A stretch of DNA of 64,000 bases from JAMXLO01 sp963812075 (lineage in GTDB: Bacteria > Pseudomonadota > Alphaproteobacteria > Acetobacterales > Acetobacteraceae), in contig CAWETN010000018.1 of the NCBI GenBank assembly GCA_963812075.1, positions 310,001 to 374,000 of the forward strand, in the 5' to 3' direction. The translations under genes and the position numbers were made by a program. A model generated the notes under the pieces. The model was not told where the DNA came from and did no database searches. It was given only the letters and a program-made list of their open reading frames with translations. This document shows positions 45,619 through 54,900 of this stretch, piece by piece (the first letter of the stretch is position 1; each line of letters begins with the position of its first letter).

Positions 45619-46347
45619 TCAGTGCCGCTGCTCGGATGCCATCTGCTGCAGCGCGGCCTCGTCGCGGATGGTGATGCGGCCGCGTTCGATGCCGATCATG
45701 CCTTCGCGGCGCAGCAGCGCCAGGATGCGGCACACCGTCTCGATCGTCAGGCCGAGATGGTCGGCAACGTCCATGCGGCCCATCGGCAGGTCCACCACGT
45801 GGGCGTGCCTGCCCGGAAGCCTCTCGGCCATCTCCAGCAGGAAACTGGCGATCCGCTCCGAGGCGGTCTTGCGGCCCAACAGCAGCAGCCGTGAGTGAGC
45901 CGTCTGCAGGCTGACCACCGTCATGTCGCGCAGCCGCCGCGTCAGGCCGAGATTGCTTTCGGCCAGAGCGTCCACCATCCGGCGGGGGAAGCGCCGCAGC
46001 ACCACGTCGGACACCGCCTCGGCGGCGAAGACATAGGTCCCCAGGGTGTCGAAGCCGAACATGTCGCCGGCCACCAGGAACTCGCCGATCTGGCGGCGGC
46101 CGTCCTCCATCAGCTTCACGGTGCGGACGCAGCCGCTCAGGATCCGGTAGCAGTAGTCGGCCGGGTCACCCTCGGCGTGGATTTCGCGGTCATGGTGAAC
46201 CGTGACCGTGGTGCCGAACTGCTCGAGCAGGTCGAGCGCGTCACGGGGCGCCGGGTTCAGCGTCGGGGAGGGGAGGGTGCGCCGGGCGACGGTCTCGGAA
46301 AGGCTCTGCCCGCCGCGCTGAATTGTCCCCTGCATCCGATCCTCCAT
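45619..46347 (-). CDS. fixK: Crp/Fnr family regulator, FixK-like
   Basis: This is a transcription activator with an N-terminal cyclic-nucleotide-like beta barrel (REIHAEGDPADYCYRILSGCVR, then GDMFGFDTLG) and a C-terminal winged helix, MGRMDVADHLGLTIETVCRIL. The usual Fnr N-terminal cysteine cluster is absent, so it should not sense oxygen itself. With fixJ diverging from it and fixL nearby, it is most simply FixK, expressed when FixLJ is active and binding TTGAY-N4-RTCAA sites. Such sites occur at 47104, 48756 and 50216. Confidence 0.87.
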   Translation of the reverse strand: MEDRMQGTIQRGGQSLSETVARRTLPSPTLNPAPRDALDLLEQFGTTVTVHHDREIHAEGDPADYCYRILSGCVRTVKLMEDGRRQIGEFLVAGDMFGFDTLGTYVFAAEAVSDVVLRRFPRRMVDALAESNLGLTRRLRDMTVVSLQTAHSRLLLLGRKTASERIASFLLEMAERLPGRHAHVVDLPMGRMDVADHLGLTIETVCRILALLRREGMIGIERGRITIRDEAALQQMASEQRH

Positions 46348-46425
46348 GGCCTATTGTCTGGTTTGCTGAGTCGGATGTATCGGCGGCACAGACGCGGCGA
46401 AATTCGGAAACGGCCGTACGGGATG

Positions 46426-46433
46426 CTACGTAT
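46426..46433 (-). promoter_or_regulatory. FixJ-type binding site upstream of fixK
   Basis: On the fixK strand this reads ATACGTAG, seven of eight matches to the high-affinity FixJ consensus GTAMGTAG, and lies about 80 bases before the fixK start. A CGTACG at 46415-46420 is next to it. The position suits activation of fixK by phosphorylated FixJ. The match is short, so this is a suggestion. Confidence 0.45.
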
Positions 46434-46468
46434 GTCCCGCGGTGTTGCCGGGCTGGGAGGGGTCGTTG

Positions 46469-47107
46469 ATGGCCGAGGAGCCATTGGTCCACGTCGTGGA
46501 CGACGATGCGTCGGTGCGGGAATCGCTCACGATGCTGTTGGAATCGGCCGGATTCTCTGTGCGTGCCTACAATTCGGCACCGGCATTCCTGGTGGCCGCC
46601 TCGGATCGCCGGGCGGGCTGCGTCCTGACCGACGTGCAGATGCCGGGGCTGGATGGGCTCGAGCTGCAGCGGCAACTGGCCGAGCGCGGCATAAGGCTGC
46701 CGGTCATCGTCATGACCGGACACGGCGACGTGCCGATCGCGGTCGAGGCGTTGAAGGCCGGCGCCACGGACTTCCTGGAAAAACCGTTCGATGATGAACA
46801 CCTGCTCACGGCGGTCGCCAGTGCCATCGCGACGAGCCAGCGGGCGCACGATGAAGCCGCCGCGGTGGCAGGAATCACGGCGCGGCTTGCCACGCTGACG
46901 CCGCGCGAGCGCGAGGTGCTGGAGGGGCTGGTTGCCGGTCACCCCAACAAAACGATCGCCTATGACCTGGGATCCAGCCCCCGCACGGTGGAGGTGCACC
47001 GCGCGCGGGTGATGGAGAAGATGGGCGCGCGCAGCCTGCCTGAACTGGTCCGCATGACGATCGCGGTGGACCGGGCCGCCGCGATCGGGAAAGCTGCGGA
47101 GCGTTGA
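46469..47107 (+). CDS. fixJ: FixJ response regulator
   Basis: This two-domain regulator is activated by phosphotransfer from FixL. The receiver domain has the acidic pocket VVDDDAS, phospho-acceptor Asp55 in LTDVQMPGLDG, the Thr of VIVMTGHGDVP and Lys in FLEKPFD. The C-terminal LuxR-type helix-turn-helix reads LTPREREVLEGLVAG then NKTIAYDLGSSPRTVEVHRARVMEKM, which is classic FixJ. The ATG follows GGGAGGGG. It diverges from fixK. Confidence 0.92.
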   Translation: MAEEPLVHVVDDDASVRESLTMLLESAGFSVRAYNSAPAFLVAASDRRAGCVLTDVQMPGLDGLELQRQLAERGIRLPVIVMTGHGDVPIAVEALKAGATDFLEKPFDDEHLLTAVASAIATSQRAHDEAAAVAGITARLATLTPREREVLEGLVAGHPNKTIAYDLGSSPRTVEVHRARVMEKMGARSLPELVRMTIAVDRAAAIGKAAER

Positions 47108-47117
47108 CCTAGGTCAA
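47104..47117 (+). promoter_or_regulatory. FixK/FNR-type box TTGACCTAGGTCAA
   Basis: A perfect 14-base palindrome fitting TTGAY-N4-RTCAA overlaps the fixJ stop codon and precedes the lone receiver gene and fixL. Its centre lies 41.5 bases before an ATG at 47152, so an activator-type start site would fall there. The hexamer expected at -10 is weak (CAACAG). Confidence 0.65.
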
Positions 47118-47196
47118 GGCATTCCGGCCACGAATGGACAACAGTGACCCGATGCTGACTCACGACATTGTCCGCGGTCACGCCGGAGCACACGCG

Positions 47197-47568
47197 ATGC
47201 ATGACGGGTCCCGCCGCCTTGTCGCAGTGGTCGACGATGATGATGCGGTGCGCGACTCCCTGCAATTTCTGCTGGAAATCGCCGGCTTCTCGGTCGCGAG
47301 CTATGGCTCGGCCGCGCAGTTCCTGCGCGAGGCGCCGATTGCGGATTTGTCCTGCCTCGTGGTGGACCAGCATATGCCCGAGCTGACGGGGCTTCAGCTG
47401 GTGGCCCGGCTGCGTGGTGCCGGTGTGGATCTGCCGGTCGCTCTGATCACCGGCTCGCCTTCGGCCGATCTGCTTCGCCAGGCCGGGGAGCTCGACGTCG
47501 CCAGGGTGATGGAGAAGCCGCTCGACGACGACGCGCTGATGGACTTCATCGAGCGCGCGGGCGACTGA
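47197..47568 (+). CDS. single-domain response regulator receiver
   Basis: This 123-residue CheY-like receiver lacks any output domain. It has the acidic pair in VVDDDDAVRDS, phospho-acceptor Asp57 in VVDQHMPELTG, Thr in LITGSPSAD and Lys in VMEKPLDDD. ATG 47197 was chosen for the GGAG 8 bases upstream; ATG 47152 is a longer, possibly leaderless alternative. Its sequence resembles the FixJ receiver, so it may compete for FixL phosphoryl groups. A FixK box lies upstream. It is followed by fixL. Confidence 0.85.
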   Translation: MHDGSRRLVAVVDDDDAVRDSLQFLLEIAGFSVASYGSAAQFLREAPIADLSCLVVDQHMPELTGLQLVARLRGAGVDLPVALITGSPSADLLRQAGELDVARVMEKPLDDDALMDFIERAGD

Positions 47569-47625
47569 GCCAGGCGGCGGGCTTTCACAAGCCCTTGATC
47601 AATTTCCTGGCACCGCCAATTCTGC

Positions 47626-48759
47626 ATGGCGATGCAGCAAACCCAGCCCGGAATCCAGGCGCCCCTCCTCGCGAGCGAGTCGGCGCTGCTGCGCTCGATT
47701 CTCGAGACCGTGCCCGACGCGATGATCGTGATCGACGAAGCGGCGGTGGTCCGGTTCTTCAGTTCCGCGGCAGAGCGGCTGTTCGGCTACGCCGCGGACG
47801 AGGTTCGCGGCAACAACGTGCGGATGCTGATGCCCGCGCCCTACCGCGAGCAGCACGACAGCTATATCGCGCGCTACCACCGGACCGGCGAGCGCCGGAT
47901 CATCGGCATCGGTCGTATCGTTGTGGGGCAACGCAAGGACGGCAGCACCTTCCCGATGGAATTGTCGGTCGGCGAGGCCAACCAGTCGGGCCAGCGCCTG
48001 TTCACCGGCTTCGTCCGCGACCTGACCGAGCGGCAGCAGACCGAGCGACGGCTGCACGAGCTGCAGGATGGCCTGCTGCACGTCGCGCGGGTGCGCTCGA
48101 TGGGGCAGATGGCAGCGGCCCTGGCACATGAACTGAACCAGCCGCTCACCGCCACGGCGAACTATGCACGGGCGGCGCTGCGGCTGCTGGGGGCGGCAGA
48201 ACCCGACCTCGAGCGCGTGCGCCAGGCGATGGAGCATGCAGTCGAGCAGACACGGCGCAGCGGCGAGATCATCCGCCGCCTGCGCAGCTTCGTCACGCGC
48301 GACGCGGTGGCCCGCCGGCCAGAGAACATCACGAAGCTGATCGAGGAGGCGAGCGGGCTGGCGCTGGTTGGCGCCAAGGAGAGCGGTGTCAAGGTATTGA
48401 TCTCGATGGATCCCAACCTGCCGCAGGTCGAGGTAGATCGTGTGCAGGTCCAGCAGGTGCTGCTGAACCTGATTCGCAACGCCATGGAGTCGATGGAGCA
48501 CAGCCCTGTTCGTGAACTCGCAGTCGCCGCTTCAATGCATGACGGCCATGTGCTGATCGAGGTGAGCGACACTGGAATCGGAATCGCGCAGGAAATCGCC
48601 GACAAGCTGTTCCAGCCCTTCGTGACCACGAAGCCGGATGGCATGGGAATAGGGCTCGCAATCAGTCGCACCATCATCGAGGCGCATGGCGGGCGGCTAT
48701 GGGCCGAGTCGAATCCAAACGGCGGCAGCGTCTTCCGGTCCACTTTGCCGGCGGTTTGA
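47626..48759 (+). CDS. fixL: oxygen-sensing histidine kinase FixL
   Basis: FixL is inhibited by oxygen bound to heme in its PAS domain and phosphorylates FixJ under low oxygen. The PAS region (residues ~20-130) has the FixL heme signature: EQHDSYIARYHRTGERRIIGIGR, written here in parts as QHDSYIARY with proximal His77, Arg83, and IIGIGR with Arg97 at the distal-pocket arginine position. The phospho-acceptor is His168 in ALAHELNQPL, and the ATPase has NLIRNAMESM, DTGIGI and GMGIGLAISR. There are no transmembrane segments, so it is soluble. The 377-residue length matches short FixLs with one PAS. Confidence 0.92.
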   Translation: MAMQQTQPGIQAPLLASESALLRSILETVPDAMIVIDEAAVVRFFSSAAERLFGYAADEVRGNNVRMLMPAPYREQHDSYIARYHRTGERRIIGIGRIVVGQRKDGSTFPMELSVGEANQSGQRLFTGFVRDLTERQQTERRLHELQDGLLHVARVRSMGQMAAALAHELNQPLTATANYARAALRLLGAAEPDLERVRQAMEHAVEQTRRSGEIIRRLRSFVTRDAVARRPENITKLIEEASGLALVGAKESGVKVLISMDPNLPQVEVDRVQVQQVLLNLIRNAMESMEHSPVRELAVAASMHDGHVLIEVSDTGIGIAQEIADKLFQPFVTTKPDGMGIGLAISRTIIEAHGGRLWAESNPNGGSVFRSTLPAV

Positions 48760-48796
48760 TTCAGATCAAGGCATACGATCCGTCGCCGGATTAAAT
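48756..48796 (+). promoter_or_regulatory. FixK-dependent promoter: TTGATTCAGATCAA box plus TTAAAT -10
   Basis: A perfect FixK/FNR box (48756-48769) overlaps the fixL stop. Its centre is 31 bases upstream of the centre of TTAAAT (48791-48796), exactly the geometry of an activator bound at -41.5. The predicted start site is 48803-48804, just upstream of a GGAG and the GTG 48818 of a small gene. This is the most convincing promoter in the window. Confidence 0.78.
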
Positions 48797-48817
48797 TCGA
48801 TGCACTGGAGATCCGCC

Positions 48818-49000
48818 GTGCAATCGAATCAGGGCAACTGGGAGGCGGAGTTGCTGGACCTTGCCGAGGTCACCGAGCAACTGGCTGAGGCGGTGGCCGA
48901 TCCGGTCATCGCAGCGCGTTTGCGCGCGATGGCGGAGGAACTTCGCTCCATGGTACGGCACGGCTCCAACCTTTCGGGTGCCTGCTGCCTGCCGGCTTGA
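48818..49000 (+). CDS. small helical protein under a FixK promoter
   Basis: The 60-residue protein from GTG 48818 (GGAG at 48807-48810) is mostly an amphipathic helix: EAELLDLAEVTEQLAEAV and ARLRAMAEELRSMVRHG. It ends with adjacent cysteines (SGACCLPA). An ATG at 48800 would precede the predicted transcription start and so is less likely. I do not recognise a family. Its promoter implies induction at low oxygen. A second similar small gene follows. Confidence 0.6.
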   Translation: MQSNQGNWEAELLDLAEVTEQLAEAVADPVIAARLRAMAEELRSMVRHGSNLSGACCLPA

Positions 49001-49054
49001 ACTGCGCGGCTTTCATTTGCCAAGCGTAGCGGACGATGACACCATCGCTGCGGT

Positions 49055-49231
49055 ATGAAATCAGCGTGGGTGCCTCTCGCGGAACGCTCATCTGTTGAGT
49101 TGCAGGCCAGGGCGGACGAATTGCGCCGCATGGCCGCCACCGCTAGTACCGGTGACGTGATGACAGCGCTGCAGAATCTGGCCAGGCGCTATGCGGCGCT
49201 GGCGGCAAGGCGCAGGGCGGAAGAGGACTGA
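49055..49231 (+). CDS. small helical protein, related in pattern to the preceding one
   Basis: This 58-residue reading frame encodes VELQARADELRRMAATAST then VMTALQNLARRYAALAARRRAEED. The spacing of ADELRRMA and LAxRYxxLA resembles small helical proteins common in alphaproteobacteria, and its first helix parallels AEELRSMV of the upstream gene. It lies 54 bases after that gene on the same strand and may share its FixK promoter. The last 43 bases overlap the convergent kinase gene. Function is unknown. Confidence 0.5.
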   Translation: MKSAWVPLAERSSVELQARADELRRMAATASTGDVMTALQNLARRYAALAARRRAEED

Positions 49232-50181
49232 GGCCGGGCCCCGGCGCCTTCGCGCGCGGTCAGTACCTGGTGCCGCATCGCCACGTCGGCCCGCCGCAGC
49301 CTGGCCGTTCCGGCGCAGGCGATGGCGGCGGCGCCCGCGGCGGAGCCCCAGACCAGGGCGTCCGCCGGGGTCCCGCCGCGCGCCAGGGCAAGAGTGGCGG
49401 CGGCCACGAACGCGTCGCCCGCTCCGACCGAGCTGTGCATCGCTTCATCCAGCGCCCGCAGCCGCAGCACGCCAGCTTCGGTGGCCAATAGCGCACCCTC
49501 GGCGCCCAACGTGACCGCGACCATCCGTGCGGCGCCGCGTCGTACCAGCGCCAGGGCCTCGCTGTCCTGCTCGTCAGGATCCTTCAACTCCCGGCCAACC
49601 AGATACTCCAATTCGGTGAGGCTGGGCTTTACCAGCGTGCATCCGCCTTGCTCGAGCACCGCCGCCAGCGGTGGGCCAGAGGTATCCACCACGTAGCGTT
49701 GGCCCTTTCGCGCCGCGACGCGCGCGACCTGGGCATAGGCGTCCACCGGCGCGCCGGGCGGCAGGCTGCCGCTGGCGATCAGCCATTCGCCGGGCTCCTG
49801 CTCCACCGCGGCGAGGCAGGCGGCGAACTCGGCGGTGCTGAGCTGCGGACCTTCGGGAACAAAGCGATATTCCAGATCGTGCCTGAGGTCCTGCACGTTG
49901 AGGCTGATCCGGGTCTGGCCCTGGATCGGCACGCTGCGGCGCCGCACGCCGGCCTCGTCCAGCAATTCCTCCAGCACGCGGCCCGACGCGCCGCCGGCCG
50001 CGACGATCGCCAGCGTGTCGCCGCCCAGTTCGTGCAGCACGCGTGAGACGTTCACCCCACCGCCGCCGGGGTCGGCATGCCCCTGGTGCATGCGGATCTT
50101 GTGGGTCGGCACCACCTCGGTCGCCTCGGCGGCGAGGTCGAGCGCCGGATTCAAGGTCAGGGTGACGATGCGCTGTGACAT
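49189..50181 (-). CDS. PfkB family carbohydrate kinase (1-phosphofructokinase/phosphofructokinase-2-like)
   Basis: This ribokinase-fold kinase of 330 residues has the N-terminal TLTLNPALDLAAE typical of FruK, PfkB and LacC, the substrate loop GGGGVNVSRVLHELGG, and the C-terminal SSVGAGDAFVAA with the catalytic Asp. It probably phosphorylates fructose 6-phosphate, fructose 1-phosphate or tagatose 6-phosphate. It diverges from the nifJ operon, and a FixK box lies exactly midway between the two start codons. The C-terminal ~20 residues overlap a small convergent gene. Confidence 0.87.
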   Translation of the reverse strand: MSQRIVTLTLNPALDLAAEATEVVPTHKIRMHQGHADPGGGGVNVSRVLHELGGDTLAIVAAGGASGRVLEELLDEAGVRRRSVPIQGQTRISLNVQDLRHDLEYRFVPEGPQLSTAEFAACLAAVEQEPGEWLIASGSLPPGAPVDAYAQVARVAARKGQRYVVDTSGPPLAAVLEQGGCTLVKPSLTELEYLVGRELKDPDEQDSEALALVRRGAARMVAVTLGAEGALLATEAGVLRLRALDEAMHSSVGAGDAFVAAATLALARGGTPADALVWGSAAGAAAIACAGTARLRRADVAMRHQVLTAREGAGARPQSSSALRLAASAA

Positions 50182-50215
50182 GCGGGCAAACTAACGAATT
50201 TCCCGCCAATCCTGA

Positions 50216-50229
50216 TTGATCCACGTCAA
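50216..50229. promoter_or_regulatory. FixK/FNR-type box TTGATCCACGTCAA between pfkB-like and nifJ operons
   Basis: This fits TTGAY-N4-RTCAA exactly. Its centre (50222.5) is 41.5 bases from both the pfkB-like ATG (50181, minus) and the flavoprotein ATG (50264, plus). If the regulator acts from -41.5, each transcript would start at its start codon and be leaderless. The minus-strand -10 (TAGTTT) is fair and the plus-strand one (TGCAAA) weaker. Confidence 0.68.
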
Positions 50230-50263
50230 TGCTTTGCTAACGCCCCGGTGTGCAAATGCCGGC

Positions 50264-51908
50264 ATGCACGACATTCCTCGAACGACGCCACGGGCCGCGC
50301 AGGACCTCACGCCGGCGGTTGATCTGACGCGGCATCACGGCGCTGGACCGTTCCGGACGCGGCTGCCGCAGTACGTGTCCCTGCTGCCGCCGTGCAATCA
50401 CGCCTGCCCGGCGGGCGAGAACATCCAGGCCTGGCTGGCGCTGGCGCAGGCCGGCGACTACCGCCGCGCGTGGGAGACGCTGATGGCGGACAACCCGCTG
50501 CCGGCGACGCACGGGCGCGTCTGCTACCACCCGTGCGAATCGGCGTGCAACCGCGCGGAGCTCGATGCCGCGGTGTCGATCCACGCGGTCGAGCGCTTCC
50601 TGGGCGACATGGCGACGCGCGAAGGCTGGACGGTACCGGTGGCGGCTGCCACGGGCCGGCGCGTGCTCGTGGTCGGCGCGGGCCCGAGCGGTTTGTCCGC
50701 GGCCTACCACCTGACCCGGCTCGGGCATCAGGTGGAGATCCGCGAGGCCGGCCCGGTGCCGGGCGGCATGCTGCATTTCGGCATCCCGGCCTATCGCCTG
50801 CCGCGTGCCGACCTGCTGGCGGAGATCGGCCGCATCGAGCGCATGGGCGTGCGCATCGTGCTGAACCACAAGGTCACCGACCTGCTGGCGGAGCGGGACA
50901 CCGGACGGTTCGACGCGGTGTTCGTGGCGATCGGCGCGCATGTCGGCAAGCACGCCGACATACCGGCGCGCGACGCGGTGCAGGTGCTGGATGCGGTGAA
51001 GCTGCTGCAGCGATGCGGCAACTGGCGGCGCGCCGCTGCTGGGTCGGAGGGTCGTGGTGTACGGCGGCGGCAACACCGCGATGGATGCCGCGCGCAGCCT
51101 GCGCCGGCTTGGCGCGGAAGAGGCGCTGATCGTCTACCGCCGCGACCGCGAGCATATGCCGGCACATGAATTCGAGGCGGACGAGGCGCTGGCCGAAGGC
51201 GTGAAGATCAGATGGCTCACGACGATCAAGGAGATCGTCGGCGATACGTTGACCGTCGAGCGCATGACGATCGACGAGAAGGGCCGCCCGCAGCCCACCG
51301 GCGAACTCGATACGCTGCAGGCGGACGCGGTGGTGCTGGCGCTCGGCCAGGACAGCGACAGCGACTTCCTGCGCAAGGTGCCGGGCGTCGAATTCAAGTG
51401 GGACACCGTGGTGGTGGACCGGCAGATGATGACCGGGCATCCGGGCGTGTTCGCCGGCGGCGACATGGTGCCGGCCGAGCGCACCGTCACGGTCGCGGTC
51501 GGCCACGGCAAGAAGGCGGCGCGCTGCATCGACGCCTGGCTGCGCGGCACGACGTACGACAGGCCGGCGCAGGCGCCCGTCGTGGACTTCGAGATGCTGA
51601 ACCTGCCGGTGTTCAGCGACGTCGATCCGGCGGTGCAGCGGCATCTTGCGAACCAGGACCGCATGTCCGGCTTCGACGAGGTGATGGCCGGGTTGAACGA
51701 GGCGCAGGCGCGGCATGAGGCACAGCGCTGCCTGTCCTGCGGCAACTGCTTCGAGTGCGACAACTGCTACGCCGCCTGCCCCGAGCAGGCGATCGCCAAG
51801 CTGGGCCCCGGGCTCGGCTACAGCGTCGATGCCGGGAAGTGCACCGGCTGCGGCACCTGCTTCGAACAGTGCCCGTGCCATGCGATCGAGATGGTCGGCG
51901 AGATCTGA
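50264..51908 (+). pseudogene. ferredoxin/NAD(P)H-linked flavoprotein (glutamate synthase small subunit-like), one frameshift
   Basis: This resembles GltD/NfnB-type proteins that move electrons between Fe-S carriers and NAD(P)H through FAD. The N-terminus has Fe-S cysteines in CNHACPAGENIQAWL and CYHPCESACNR. FAD and NAD motifs are VVGAGPSGLSAAYHL and VVYGGGNTAMDAA. A C-terminal dicluster domain has CLSCGNCFECDNCYAACP and CTGCGTCFEQCP. Removing one T near 51022 joins the frames as GNGGAPLLGRRVVV; the span is 1 modulo 3. It precedes nifJ by 39 bases and probably takes reducing power from it. Confidence 0.83.
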
Positions 51909-51947
51909 CCATCGCCGCCATCCATGGCTTTTGAGGAGCCAGCAACG

Positions 51948-54900
51948 ATGACCGAGTCCCGCGCCGTGATGGACGGCAATACCGCGGTGGCGCATGTCGC
52001 CTACCGGGTGAACGAGGTGTGCGCGATCTTCCCGATCACACCGTCCTCCACCATGGCGGAACTGGCCGACGAATGGTCCGCCAAGGGCGTGCCGAATATC
52101 TGGGGCAACGTCCCGGTGGTGCAGGAGATGCAGAGCGAGGGCGGCGCCGCCGGCGCGGTGCATGGCGCGCTGCAGTCAGGCGCGCTGACCACGACGTTCA
52201 CCGCGTCGCAGGGGCTGCTGCTGATGCTGCCCAACATGTTCAAGATCGCCGGCGAGCTGACGCCGACGGTGTTCCACATCGCTGCGCGCGCGCTGGCCAC
52301 CCAGGCGCTGTCGATCTTCGGCGACCATTCCGACGTGATGGCGGCGCGCACCACCGGGTTCGCCATGCTGTCGTCCGCTTCGGTGCAGGAGGCGCACGAT
52401 GCGGCGCTGATCGCGCAGGCAGCGACGCTTGGCCGCCGCGCATCCCGTTCCTGCACTTCTTCGACGGGTTCCGCACCTCGCACGAGATCGCCACCATCAG
52501 CCTGCTGAGCGACGCGCAGATCCGCGCGATGATCGACGACGACCTGGTGCGCGCGCATCGCGGCCGGGCGCTGACGCCCGAGCGTCCGGTGGTACGCGGC
52601 ACGGCGCACAACGCCGACACGTTCTTCCAGGCGCGCGAGACCGCCAACCCGTTCTATGCCCGCGTCCCGGGAATCGTGCAGCAGGAGATGGACCGCTTCG
52701 CCGGCATGACCGGGCGGCAGTACCATCTGTTCGACTACCACGGCGCGCCCGATGCGGACCGCGTCGTGGTCATGATGGGATCCGGCACCGAGACGGCCGC
52801 CGCCACGGCCGCCGCCCTGAACGAACGGGGCGAACGGGTCGGCGTGCTGCAGGTCCGGCTGTACCGGCCGTTTGCCGCCGAAGCGTTCCTCGCGGCGCTG
52901 CCGCGACAGCGTACGCGCGGTCGCCGTGCTGGAACAGACCAAGGAATCGGGCGCGCCGGGCGAGCCGCTGTATCTCGATGTGGTGAACACGCTCGCACAG
53001 GCGGCAGCGCGCGGGCAGCGGCGGGCCATGCCGCTGGTGATCGGTGGCCGCTACGGGCTTTCGTCGAAGGACTTCAACCCGTCGATGGCGAAGGCGGTGT
53101 TCGACGAACTCCGCCGCAGCGAGCCCCGCGACAGCTTCACCGTCGGCATCGACGACGACGTGTCGCATACCAGCCTGACATCGGATGCGGCATTCCGGAT
53201 CGAGCCGCCCGACCTGGTGCAGGCGGTGTTCTACGGCCTCGGCGCCGACGGCACGGTGGGCGCCAACAAGAACAGCGTGAAGATCATCGCCGAGGACGCC
53301 GGGCTGTATGCGCAGGGCTACTTCGTCTACGATTCGCACAAGTCGGGCGCGCAGACGATCTCGCATCTGCGCTTCGGGCCGCAGCCGATCCATGCGCCCT
53401 ACCTGATCCAGCACGCGGGCTTCGTCGGCTGCCATCAGTTCCAGTTCATCGAGCGACAGGACGTGCTGCGGCTGGCGGCGCCAGGCGCCACGGTGCTGCT
53501 GAACGCACCCTATGGCGCGGACGAGGTGTGGGACCATCTGCCGCGCTCGATGCAGCAGCGCATCATCGATCTGAGGCTGCGTCTGTTCGTCATCGACGCG
53601 TCGCGCGTGGCGCAGGAGGTCGGGTTGCGCGGCCGCACCAACACGGTGCTGCAGACCTGCTTCTTTGCGATTTCGGGCGTGCTGCCGCGCGAACAGGCGA
53701 TCGACCATATCAAGCAGGCGATCCGCAAGACCTACAGCAGCAAGGGCGACGGCCGTGGTGGAGGCGAACTTCCGCGCGGTGGACGAGACGCTGGAGACGT
53801 CTGTTCGAGGTCGCGGTGCCGGCCTCGGCCACCAGCCTGTTCGATCGCGCGGCCACGGTGCCGGACAGCGCGCCCGACTTCGTGCGCAACGTGACCGCGG
53901 CGATGCTGGAGGGCCGCGGCGACGAGATCCCGGTCAGCCTGCTGCCGGTGGACGGCACCTGGCCGTCCGGCACCGCGGTCTGGGAGAAGCGCAACATCGC
54001 CGATGCGGTGCCGGTGTGGGATGACGACCACCTGCATCCAATGCGGTCAGTGCAGCTTCGTCTGTCCGCATGGCGTGATCCAGGCAAGGTATTTCGATCG
54101 GGCGCGACTGGCCGATGCGCCGGCGGCCTTCCGTTCGGCGCCGATCAACGTGCGCGGCTTCCCCGACGTGCGCTTCGCGCTCGACTTCGCGATCGAGGAT
54201 TGCACGGGCTGCGGGCTGTGCGTCGAGGCCTGCCCGGTGGTGCCGCAGAAGTCGCTCGTCATGCAGGACAAGGAACCGCTGCTGGCCGACGCGCATGCGA
54301 ACAACGCGTTCTTTGCCGCTCTGCCGGTGAACGACCGCGCGCGCGTGGACTTCGCCAATGTGCGCGGCGTGCAGTTCCTGGAGCCGCTGTTCGCCTTCTC
54401 CGGCGCCTGCGCCGGCTGCGGCGAGACGCCGTATCTGAAGCTGCTGTCGCAGTTGTTCGGCGACCGGCTGCAGATCGCCAATGCCACCGGCTGCTCGTCG
54501 ATCTATGGCGGCAACCTGCCGGTGACGCCGTGGTCCACCAACCGCGAGGGCCGTGGACCGGCGTGGTCGAACTCGCTGTTCGAGGACAACGCCGAATTCG
54601 GTCTCGGCTTCCGGCTGGCTGCCGACAAGCATCTGGAGATGGCGCAGCAGCTGGCGCGCGAGCTGGCGCCGACGCTGGGCGCGGAGCTGGTCGAGGCCGT
54701 GCTGACCGCACCGCAGGTGCAGGAATCGGAAATCCGCGCTCAGCGCGCCCGCGTCGCCGAACTGATGCAGCGCCTGCGCGCCCTTGATGATCCGCGCGCC
54801 CGCGATCTGCTGTCCGTGGTCGAGCATCTGGTCCGCCGCAGCATCTGGATCGTCGGCGGCGACGGCTGGGCGTACGACATCGGCTATGGCGGGCTCGACC

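Noticed and set aside
45608..45622. CTGACGGGGTCAG palindrome between the AhpD-like gene and fixK as a regulator site
   Set aside because: It consists largely of the two facing stop codons, lacks the TTGA/TCAA ends and lies downstream of both genes.
47596..47605. CTTGATCAAT before fixL as a FixK box
   Set aside because: The half sites TTGAT and ATCAA overlap with no 4-base spacer, so it does not fit the FixK/FNR consensus.
48800..48817. ATG 48800 as start of the first small helical protein
   Set aside because: The predicted FixK-dependent transcript starts at 48803-48804, and GTG 48818 has a properly spaced GGAG.
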